The notes under the pieces were generated by a model. It saw only the letters and a program-made list of their open reading frames with translations. It made no database searches and had not been told where the DNA came from. A stretch of 9,826 bases of DNA, from contig JAGCMZ010000234.1 in the NCBI GenBank assembly GCA_017646225.1, positions 1 to 9,826 of the forward strand, written 5' to 3'. The DNA comes from Paludibacteraceae bacterium. GTDB lineage: Bacteria; Bacteroidota; Bacteroidia; Bacteroidales; Paludibacteraceae. Position numbers and translations under genes: made by a program. Numbering within the stretch: the first letter of the stretch is position 1; each line of letters starts with the position of its first letter. This document shows, piece after piece, positions 1-5,503 of this stretch.

Positions 1-857
1 CCGTCTTCGTTTTGGAAGATTACTTCGTATTGGTTTTTAACGCTTGAGTATGTTGCGGTATAAGTTTGAGCACCTTCAACTACAGTAATAGCAGGTGACC
101 AGCCAGCAAAGGTATAAGTAAACTCTGCAGTTGCTTCTTTTACTGGAGTAGCACCGCTATATACAGGAGTTTCACCATAGGTTACATTACTACGTTGAAG
201 AATGGTGCCATCTTCGTTTTGGAACACTACTTCGTATTGGTTCTTAACACTGCTGTAGGTTGCAGTATAGGTTTGAGCACCTTCTACCATTTTAATTGCA
301 GGTGACCAACCAGCAAAAGTATAAGTAAACTCAGCTGTTGCTTCTTTTACTGGAGTAGCACCATTATAAACTGGAGTTGCTCCATAAGCAAGTTGCGAAC
401 TTTGCAACACATCGCCATTATCGTTTACAAAAGAAACGGTATAACTATTCACAGAACTTGCAAACATCGCCGTGTACACCTTCGACCCCGTTACCACAGT
501 AGGCTCACTATCCCACCCCGTAAACGCATAAGCATATTGTGCTGTAGCAGATTTGGTAGGATTTTCACCCTTAAAAGAAGCCATTGTTCCATACTCCAAC
601 ACTTCGCTTTGCAACACCGTGCCATCGTAATTAACAAATTGAATGGTATATTTCTGAGTTTGTTGAGAATAAGTAGCCGTATAAGTTTCATTGTCTACCA
701 CTGGCGATATAGTAGGTTCCCAGCCGTTAAAGGTGTAAATGTATTGAGCTGTAGATTCACGCGTTGGAGTTTCACCCGTGTATGCAGGTATTTCCCCTTC
801 ATTCATTTCTGACGATTGCAACACCGTACCATCGTAATTTACAAACTGAACAGTAAA
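1..857 (-). repeat. 207-bp in-frame tandem repeat array (4 complete units plus part of a fifth)
   Basis: Units in coding order are 857-651, 650-444, 443-237, 236-30 and a partial one at 29-1. Each is exactly 207 bases (69 codons), with no indels between units. The first two are diverged. The third and fourth are nearly identical over their second half, as judged by eye, and the fifth starts like the fourth. For example, TTCGTATTGG recurs at 24-33 and 231-240. The gradient of similarity suggests recent duplication toward the C-terminal side. Confidence 0.93.
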
Positions 858-1097
858 CAACACTGCTTCTGAAAAAATCAAAGTACGAACATTGGGCATA
901 GAAACACCATCTTTTCTTAACACAGACATTTCTGCCTTGCCATCAGGCATGTTGTTAATATCCACATGTTGAACATTTTTAATTAGGTAGGAAGTTTTAT
1001 TTCCACCAAACTCCAATGCCACAAAACCTGTTACGTCATTGGCAAACAATGCAAATGCACAAAACAGGGCGCAAAAAATTGCGTAAGATCTTCTCAT
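1..1097 (-). CDS. Secreted tandem-repeat surface protein, N-terminal part (3' end outside window)
   Basis: The frame is open from ATG 1097-1095 to the left edge, giving 365 codons without a stop. Residues 1-20 form a signal peptide (MRRSYAIFCALFCAFALFAN). Residues 21-80 are a short non-repeat head with the segment KTSYLIKNVQHVDINNM. From residue 81 the protein consists of 69-residue repeats, four complete and a fifth entering the edge. Each has the pattern (Y/F)x(V/I)xFxNxxGxxLQ, then TPxxxxTAxxxYxFxGW, then TYTAxY. This resembles the InlB B-repeat / Listeria-Bacteroides repeat class of extracellular beta modules. A role in surface display or adhesion is inferred from the export signal and repeats. 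A C-terminal sorting domain, expected for such proteins in Bacteroidota, would lie outside the window. A probable TAnnTTTG promoter sits about 67 bases upstream, and no strong Shine-Dalgarno is seen. Export is well supported; the exact function is unknown. Confidence 0.85.
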   Translation of the reverse strand, partial: MRRSYAIFCALFCAFALFANDVTGFVALEFGGNKTSYLIKNVQHVDINNMPDGKAEMSVLRKDGVSMPNVRTLIFSEAVLFTVQFVNYDGTVLQSSEMNEGEIPAYTGETPTRESTAQYIYTFNGWEPTISPVVDNETYTATYSQQTQKYTIQFVNYDGTVLQSEVLEYGTMASFKGENPTKSATAQYAYAFTGWDSEPTVVTGSKVYTAMFASSVNSYTVSFVNDNGDVLQSSQLAYGATPVYNGATPVKEATAEFTYTFAGWSPAIKMVEGAQTYTATYSSVKNQYEVVFQNEDGTILQRSNVTYGETPVYSGATPVKEATAEFTYTFAGWSPAITVVEGAQTYTATYSSVKNQYEVIFQNED

Positions 1098-1163
1098 AAT
1101 ATACTGTTTTTTAATTATTTACCTTCTCAATATGCACATTTCTAACATATCGCTATAATTATG

Positions 1164-1171
1164 CAAAATTA
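1164..1171 (-). promoter_or_regulatory. Probable -7 box for the repeat-protein gene
   Basis: On the minus strand this reads TAATTTTG, matching the Bacteroidota -7 consensus TAnnTTTG. Transcription would start near 1157-1160, leaving a leader of about 60 bases before ATG 1097. No good TTTG-like -33 element is seen 19-21 bases upstream, so the call is tentative. Confidence 0.45.
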
Positions 1172-1234
1172 CTCTGTTTATCAGCATATCCCATAGCCCT
1201 TTTTGAGCCTAATTCATAGTTCATAAAAGGACAT

Positions 1235-1268
1235 AAAAAAAGCGGGACTCCATTGTTGCAGTTCCGCT
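1235..1268 (-). terminator. Intrinsic terminator of the small RNA
   Basis: On the minus strand AGCGGAACT pairs with AGTCCCGCT: 8 base pairs and one A/C mismatch around a 10-base loop. A run of seven T follows (1241-1235). On the plus strand no T-run follows the hairpin, so the terminator acts for minus-strand transcription. Confidence 0.88.
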
Positions 1269-1510
1269 TCTCTGGGCTCTCGCATTGCCCGTAAACCTAG
1301 AACTAGCAACACGAAGCCCACGCCGTATGTAGAGGTGTAGATACACTACACCCATATATACATACCCGTAGGACATCTTTGCTGCTTTGTAGAAGGTTTA
1401 CAATTTGAATTTGCGAGATTCAGAGAAACTACTACAAAACGTCTAAAGACGCCTATAAATATTTAAAATAAGCCCACCCCTTTATTCTCCAATAAATACG
1501 GTGTAGGCTC
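1235..1510 (-). ncRNA. Structured small RNA, about 276 nt; possibly Bacteroidales-1 / 6S-like
   Basis: The unit has a promoter-like box (TACATTTG, 1515-1522) and a strong intrinsic terminator (1235-1268), and no credible protein in between. The inferred 5' end at about 1510 coincides with the first helix. Hairpins read on the minus strand are: 1510-1470 (GAGCCTACACC against GGGGTGGGCTT, with inner TTTATT/AATAAA and loop GGAG); 1451-1440 (CGTCT/AGACG); 1438-1386 (TTTGTAG/CTACAAA, with an inner GTTT/AAAC); 1365-1325 (GTATGTA/TACATAC, inner GGTGTAG/CTACACC); and 1319-1274 (GGGCTT then CGTGTTGC against GCAATGCG, one bulged A, GAGCCC). Such a promoter-to-terminator layout is known for the Bacteroidales-1 RNA motif, and the length and rod-like folding could also suit a 6S-type RNA. 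I assign the family from memory only and leave it open. That an RNA is made here is much more certain than its identity. Confidence 0.75.
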
Positions 1511-1514
1511 GTTA

Positions 1515-1522
1515 CAAATGTA
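1515..1522 (-). promoter_or_regulatory. -7 box of the small RNA
   Basis: TACATTTG on the minus strand fits TAnnTTTG exactly. About five bases downstream lies G1510, the first base of the RNA's 5' hairpin, so the position fits the inferred transcript. The -33 region is AT-rich without a clear TTTG. Confidence 0.6.
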
Positions 1523-1577
1523 ATAAATTAAAATTAAACTTCCTTAACTTTTATCGCTTTTTTACAGTGATTTTCCC

Positions 1578-2573
1578 CTACCTCACCTTCCCTATCACCT
1601 CGTCTGCAGTAACAGAGTTTAACAAGGTTACAGCACATAGTTTTTTACCAAGATCTTTTATAGACGCTCCAACATGATAGACTTTATCATCAATAATTAA
1701 AAATCGGTCGTGAGATTTTTTACTGACGTAAACCTCTACATTAGGATATTGTGCATTGTGTTTTGCCACATCCAAACTAAATTGCTGATTCATCTTGTAG
1801 GTATAAATTTCTGCAGAGACATTAGCAGTGCGCTTACTCAGCAAGGTCAACACCGTATCATCTACGTAGTTATCAATTACAACGATGCGATTCTCTGCCA
1901 TCTTCACAATCCTTGTCATTAATTCGTATGCATCGTAGATCTGGTTCTCGTAAAATAATCCCTCAATAGGCAAGTGATGTTTATTCAAAGTATTGAAGAT
2001 TTCCTCAAATTTACTTTCTGCCTCATTCTTCCACTCTAGCATACGAAGTTGATTTGACTCCAATACTTCCATCCTACTAAACAACTGACTATTGGTCAAC
2101 AAAGTATGTCGCATTACCACAAAGGCACGCATAATCTGAATATTTACATTTATTGCTGTTTCTGATTTTAAGACCCCACTAAGCATTGCTATGCCATTTT
2201 CGGTAAATGCATAAGGTAAGTATTTAATATTATCGCCTCTGTTTGTTTTCAAGGTCGCAAATTGCGACCTTGAACAATTTGATTCATCTTCCAATTCATT
2301 ATCAACGACTTCCAAACTTGAGGTCGCAAATTGTGACCTCAAGTTCATGGCTTCTTCTTTATTTAGTTTAAACATAAAATCGTCCGGGAAACGTTCAATA
2401 TTACGTTTGACAGCTTCATTAATACGCTTTGTTTCCACACCATATAGTCGCGCAAGGTCGCGGTCTAACATAACCTGCTGACCTCTAATTGTAAAAATAA
2501 GATGCTTGATAGTTGTTAAGGGTTCTTGGTTAGTAGGCAACACATCGCCCACATTTGAAGTTTTTTTGCTCAT
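1578..2573 (-). CDS. ORF6N-domain protein with C-terminal phospholipase-D-like (HKD-type) segment
   Basis: This is a 331-residue cytoplasmic protein. Residues about 22-125 match the ORF6N domain (KilA-N superfamily, found in phage antirepressor-like proteins): IFTIRGQQVMLDRDLARLYG, then RFPDDFMFKL and KYLPYAFTENGIAML. A helical linker follows (about 155-195). The C-terminal half contains RIVVIDNYVDD and then HDRFLIIDD, where H288, R290 and D295 fit the HxKxxxxD motif of the phospholipase D superfamily with K replaced by R, followed by VGASIKDLGKK. The start MSKKTSNVGDV (2573) was chosen because the 40 codons upstream encode an unlikely sequence and run back through the leader and hairpin to 2693. 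Residues 79-86 and 102-109 repeat the motif RSQFAT. Family role is uncertain: DNA binding is expected from ORF6N and possible nuclease or nucleic-acid binding from the C-terminus. ORF6N genes are common in Bacteroidota chromosomes and do not by themselves mark a prophage; no phage gene is seen nearby. Confidence 0.9.
   Translation of the reverse strand: MSKKTSNVGDVLPTNQEPLTTIKHLIFTIRGQQVMLDRDLARLYGVETKRINEAVKRNIERFPDDFMFKLNKEEAMNLRSQFATSSLEVVDNELEDESNCSRSQFATLKTNRGDNIKYLPYAFTENGIAMLSGVLKSETAINVNIQIMRAFVVMRHTLLTNSQLFSRMEVLESNQLRMLEWKNEAESKFEEIFNTLNKHHLPIEGLFYENQIYDAYELMTRIVKMAENRIVVIDNYVDDTVLTLLSKRTANVSAEIYTYKMNQQFSLDVAKHNAQYPNVEVYVSKKSHDRFLIIDDKVYHVGASIKDLGKKLCAVTLLNSVTADEVIGKVR
2248..2274. 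repeat. Perfect coding palindrome in the ORF6N gene (site 1)
   Basis: TTCAAGGTCGCAA and TTGCGACCTTGAA flank a single central A: 13-bp perfect arms, 27 bases in all. It lies wholly inside the reading frame and encodes the RSQFATLK segment. The core GGTCGCAAATTGCGACC is shared with the second site 69 bases away. Confidence 0.92.
2315..2345. repeat. Near-perfect coding palindrome in the ORF6N gene (site 2)
   Basis: AACTTGAGGTCGCAA and TTGTGACCTCAAGTT flank a single central A: 15-bp arms with one G/T wobble. It encodes the RSQFATSS segment. The two palindromes are in the same frame, with cores exactly 69 bases (23 codons) apart. Confidence 0.9.
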
Positions 2574-2601
2574 AAAGATAAAAATTAAGATGTTATTATT
2601 G

Positions 2602-2627
2602 CGGTTGCCTTTTAACAGCAGCAACCG
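2602..2627 (-). promoter_or_regulatory. Hairpin in the ORF6N mRNA leader
   Basis: CGGTTGC and GCAACCG form a perfect 7-bp stem around a 12-base loop, 28 bases upstream of the chosen start. If transcription starts just below the box at 2634-2641, the hairpin lies at the extreme 5' end of the mRNA. There it could stabilise the message or affect translation. The role is inferred. Confidence 0.4.
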
Positions 2628-2633
2628 ATGGTG

Positions 2634-2641
2634 CAAAGGTC
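2634..2641 (-). promoter_or_regulatory. Probable -7 box of the ORF6N gene
   Basis: The minus strand reads GACCTTTG followed by CACC. This is one base off TAnnTTTG (G for the first T). No clear -33 box is seen at the usual distance. The predicted leader is about 55 bases. Confidence 0.4.
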
Positions 2642-2671
2642 TGTTTTTGCAAAAGTCGCTCTCTACATAGA

Positions 2672-2706
2672 AGTTGAATAAAAAGCAGTACACTTTTTAT
2701 TCAACT
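2672..2706 (-). terminator. Inverted repeat after the transporter gene, likely terminator
   Basis: AGTTGAATAAAAAG and CTTTTTATTCAACT form a perfect 14-bp stem around the 7-base loop CAGTACA (plus strand). It begins 8 bases after the transporter stop codon. The stem is AT-rich with five T in its 3' arm on the minus strand, but no T-run follows it. Termination is therefore likely but not certain; an mRNA 3' stabiliser is an alternative. Confidence 0.6.
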
Positions 2707-2713
2707 CCGTATT

Positions 2714-4366
2714 TTACGCAAACAGCAGGATGATGAACTGGGCGCAGATGATGCGCAAGAACATGGTGAGCGGATAAACGGTAGAGTACGCCACGGCAGG
2801 GGCATCGTTGTTGGCAATAGAGCCTGAGTAGGCCAAGGCGGGCGGATTGGTACAGCTACCCGATATCATACCTATTAGGGTAAAGTAGTTGAGTTTAAGC
2901 AGTCTGCCTACTACCCCTACAATCAGTGCAGGAATCATGGTGATAAGCACACCCGAAAGAATCCAACGCAAACCATCGGGCGAAACAACGGTATCCACAA
3001 ATCCAGCACCGGCCGAGATACCTACACTTGCCAAGAAAAGCGAGATACCCATTTCGCGCAACATCAAGTTGGCGCTTTGGGTGGTATAAGTAATGAGTTT
3101 TAGACGATAACCAAAGCGACCCAACAAAATAGCCACAATAAGCGGACCTCCTGCTAAGCCTAATTTGGCAGGCATAGGCATGTTGGGGAAATGAATAGGA
3201 ATACTACCCACCAAGATACCTACAAAAATACCCAAGAAAATGGTAATAAGGTGAGGTTCGTTAAGGCGTTTAAGGGTGTTACCCAAAATCTTTTCTACCT
3301 TAGCAATGGCATCGAGCGAACCTACAACGGTTACGCGGTCGCCCACTTGCAGGTACAATTCGGGGCGCGCCAATAGGTCGATACCCGAACGATGCACGCG
3401 AGTAATGTTAACACCGTATGCGGTTCTGAATGCCAACGAACCAATGGTTTTACCGTTTACGTTGCTTTGTGTTACCACAATACGACGCGACACCATGGTG
3501 TTTTCGCTATCTTCCCAAACGTAGTCAATTTTCTTTCCAAGGAACGAAGTTACCGCTTTTTCGTCGTCGCTATTAACAATAACCGATAAGATATCCCCTA
3601 GTGCCAAATGGGTATCATCGGATGGAATAATGACCTCTTTGCCATTGAACAAACGCGAAGCAATAAACTGCCTGCGAATCATGCTTTGGCATTGCGCCAA
3701 GGTGCAATCTACCAACGATTCATTGGCCACCTTAATGGTAATCCAATTGGGCGTTTCGTGGTTTTCTTTTTGACCTTTTAACGATTCCTCTTCTTTATCT
3801 AGTTTGATGCGGAAAATGGCACGTAGTATAATAAAGGTAAGCAAAACACCAATAACACCCATGGGATAAGCAACGGCATAACCTAATCCAATTGCCTCTT
3901 CCCTGCCCAGTTGATTCAAGGCCTCTTGTGCCGCACCCAAACCAGGGGTATTGGTAACAGCACCTTGCATAATGCCCACCAACATAGGAATGGAAATATC
4001 GCCATGAAATACGTAGAACAACGAAAGGGTCACTCCAATGCCCAGCAATATAAGCAAACATGCTAGTCCATTGAGCATCATTCCCCCTTTCTTAAACGAG
4101 GTAAAAAAGCTGGGGCCCACTTGCAAACCTATCGAAAAGATAAACAGAATAAGACCAAACTCTTTGATAAAGTGCATGATGGTATGATCGACAGTGAAGC
4201 CAAAGTGACCCACCAAAATACCCATAAACAGCACAAAGGTTACACCCAACGAGATGCCACCTACTTTAATTTTACCTAACAATACGCCAGTTGCTATCAC
4301 AAAGGCATAAATAAGTACGGCATGTGCAATAGAGTTGCCAGTAAGTAATTCAGTTATCCATTCCAT
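2714..4366 (-). CDS. YidE/YbjL/AspT-family transporter with two TrkA-C domains
   Basis: This is a 550-residue inner-membrane protein, close to the length of E. coli YidE. It is built as two homologous membrane halves. The N-half (about 10-185) carries GLILFIFSIGLQVGPSFF at about 71-88 and GAVTNTPGLGAA at about 135-146. The C-half (about 372-550) carries the matching GISLFLASVGISAG and GMISGSCTNPPALAYSGS. Between them lie two TrkA-C (RCK-C) regulatory domains, about 205-277 and 290-371, each ending in a GD(I/R)xxV(I/V) strand. The family is the aspartate:alanine exchanger group (TC 2.A.81); substrates of the YidE-like branch are unknown, and TrkA-C domains suggest ligand gating. ATG 4366 fits the YidE N-terminus. 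The gene follows the di-iron LuxR regulator by 51 bases. A -7 box in that gap allows separate transcription, but read-through is also possible. Confidence 0.93.
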   Translation of the reverse strand: MEWITELLTGNSIAHAVLIYAFVIATGVLLGKIKVGGISLGVTFVLFMGILVGHFGFTVDHTIMHFIKEFGLILFIFSIGLQVGPSFFTSFKKGGMMLNGLACLLILLGIGVTLSLFYVFHGDISIPMLVGIMQGAVTNTPGLGAAQEALNQLGREEAIGLGYAVAYPMGVIGVLLTFIILRAIFRIKLDKEEESLKGQKENHETPNWITIKVANESLVDCTLAQCQSMIRRQFIASRLFNGKEVIIPSDDTHLALGDILSVIVNSDDEKAVTSFLGKKIDYVWEDSENTMVSRRIVVTQSNVNGKTIGSLAFRTAYGVNITRVHRSGIDLLARPELYLQVGDRVTVVGSLDAIAKVEKILGNTLKRLNEPHLITIFLGIFVGILVGSIPIHFPNMPMPAKLGLAGGPLIVAILLGRFGYRLKLITYTTQSANLMLREMGISLFLASVGISAGAGFVDTVVSPDGLRWILSGVLITMIPALIVGVVGRLLKLNYFTLIGMISGSCTNPPALAYSGSIANNDAPAVAYSTVYPLTMFLRIICAQFIILLFA

Positions 4367-4393
4367 AAATTAACAAATCTGCGAATGCGCCTG

Positions 4394-4401
4394 CAAAGAT
4401 A
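4394..4401 (-). promoter_or_regulatory. -7 box of the transporter gene
   Basis: TATCTTTG on the minus strand fits TAnnTTTG and is followed by C, as is common in this phylum. The predicted leader is about 22 bases to ATG 4366. The region further upstream is AT-rich with no clear -33 box and overlaps the 3' end of the regulator gene. Confidence 0.55.
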
Positions 4402-4417
4402 TAAAATATATTTAACA

Positions 4418-5368
4418 TTATTGCACTTCTGATATGGCTACCAACTTATTTGCGATAGCATAAATAACCAAACCTGCTGTGGAATGAATTTGTAACTTTG
4501 CCGAAATATTTTTACGATGGGTGGTTACGGTATGTACCGACAAAAACAAAGCATCGGCTATTTCTTTGTTGCTCATGCCTTTTGCTATACAAACCACTAT
4601 TTCTTTTTCGCGATCCGATAGTTGGTCTATTTTATCGGTCGCAGCGGTCGATGCCTCGGCCAACACTTCGCTCATTACCTTACCTTGCTTTTGAATGCTT
4701 TTTTCCAACTCTTTGGCAGCTGGCACAAACAAATTATCTTCTATGCTGCAATGCGAATTCAAATCTTGTTCGCACAAAATAATATCCAACAGTACACTGT
4801 ATAGCAAGTAACTGCTATTTTCGGGGCAATAACGCACTATCACGTCTTTTAGTTCTTGCAGTTTGGCCCCTATGGGCGAGTGTTTGCCCTCGAAAGTGGC
4901 AATCTGGTAGCCTTGCTGCCAGTAACCTTTTAGCAAGTTCTCGACGTAAGCAAACACCACCTTGTTTTCGTATTGCATGTGGCGACGCACCTCTACTACA
5001 TATTCATCGTAAAAACGCAAAATAAGCATAGCAATGCTATCACTGCCCGAACAATCAATCGCTTCTATCAATTTGCGGCGAATAGCTGGCAAACTAAACG
5101 TAAGAAAATACTCGTGGGCTTTTTTCAAATAGCCGATAAGCGATGATAAATTGATGGCATCGTAGTGAGTTTCTTTTTGCGAAACAAAATTGGTCACCGC
5201 CAAAAAGGTTTTTTCATCTACACCGTGCTCGGAACACACCTCGCTGACGGTTTTATCGGCAAAACCCATGGGAATACCAAAGCGACCCATTACCATAATG
5301 AGTTGGCTGTTATCGGATATCAAATCGCGCATCTTATGTGCAGCTGCATAACTTGTAGAAATGGTCAT
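4418..5368 (-). CDS. RIC/YtfE-like di-iron hemerythrin protein fused to a LuxR-type DNA-binding domain
   Basis: This is a 316-residue cytoplasmic regulator. Residues about 12-60 resemble the ScdA/DUF542 N-terminal domain of RIC (repair of iron centres) proteins. Residues about 75-222 are a hemerythrin-like four-helix bundle with H85, H130, E134, H163, H206 and E210. These match in type, order and nearly in number the di-iron ligands I recall for E. coli YtfE (H84, H129, E133, H160, H204, E208). Residues about 248-310 are a GerE/LuxR helix-turn-helix: LSDREKEIVVCIAKGMSNKE, then LFLSVHTVTTHRKNI. The protein is therefore a full-length RIC joined to a DNA-binding domain, inferred to sense NO, oxygen or redox state through its iron site. 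It lacks the usual LuxR receiver or autoinducer domain. The Cys-Cys pair of typical DUF542 domains is missing; PMG stands near that place. ATG 5368 has a strong promoter just upstream. Confidence 0.9.
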   Translation of the reverse strand: MTISTSYAAAHKMRDLISDNSQLIMVMGRFGIPMGFADKTVSEVCSEHGVDEKTFLAVTNFVSQKETHYDAINLSSLIGYLKKAHEYFLTFSLPAIRRKLIEAIDCSGSDSIAMLILRFYDEYVVEVRRHMQYENKVVFAYVENLLKGYWQQGYQIATFEGKHSPIGAKLQELKDVIVRYCPENSSYLLYSVLLDIILCEQDLNSHCSIEDNLFVPAAKELEKSIQKQGKVMSEVLAEASTAATDKIDQLSDREKEIVVCIAKGMSNKEIADALFLSVHTVTTHRKNISAKLQIHSTAGLVIYAIANKLVAISEVQ

Positions 5369-5395
5369 AGCACTTATTTACAGAATGTATCTTTA

Positions 5396-5426
5396 CAAAG
5401 GTAGTGATACTTCGTTTATTAAACAA
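5396..5426 (-). promoter_or_regulatory. Promoter of the di-iron LuxR regulator, with an overlapping dyad
   Basis: The -7 box TACCTTTG (5403-5396) is an exact TAnnTTTG match, and a -33 TTG (5426-5424) lies 20 bases upstream, the usual Bacteroidota spacing. A dyad GTTTATTAAAC (5414-5424; arms GTTTA and TAAAC) overlaps the -33 box and spacer and could be an operator. The predicted leader is about 20 bases. Confidence 0.72.
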
Positions 5427-5452
5427 TACCAATTTATCAGTATTTTGGGCAG

Positions 5453-5482
5453 AAAAAAACCGCAAGCCTAAGGCCTGCGGTT
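5453..5482 (-). terminator. Intrinsic terminator of the small beta-barrel gene
   Basis: On the minus strand CCGCA pairs with TGCGG and GCC with GGC, separated by one mismatch, around a TTA loop. Seven T follow the stem (5459-5453). It starts 22 bases after the stop codon at 5504 and insulates the regulator promoter from upstream transcription. Confidence 0.92.
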
Positions 5483-5503
5483 CTATAAGATAGGGCAAAT
5501 GGT

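Noticed and set aside
393..812. A 139-codon plus-strand open frame
   Set aside because: It is the antisense shadow of the repeat-protein gene, with an Arg/His-rich composition and no homology signal. The other long plus-strand frames, for example at 7431-7730 and 8565-8912, were rejected for the same reason.
1..857. CRISPR-like array
   Set aside because: The repeats are 207 bases long, contiguous, in frame and protein coding, with no unique spacers.
1221..1376. A 51-codon minus-strand reading frame (MSYGYVYMGV...) inside the small RNA
   Set aside because: It runs through stable helices and through the terminator, and its stop codon lies beyond the T-run, so the transcript would end before the stop. 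No ribosome binding site is seen. It is most likely a chance frame over a structured RNA.
1578..2573. Prophage remnant suggested by the ORF6N domain
   Set aside because: No integrase, att site, structural phage genes or compositional break is visible, and ORF6N genes are widespread on Bacteroidota chromosomes.
2574..2693. A 40-codon N-terminal extension of the ORF6N protein starting at 2693
   Set aside because: It begins inside the 14-bp inverted repeat, crosses the probable promoter and leader hairpin, and encodes a sequence unlike the family. MSKKTSN at 2573 is the natural start.
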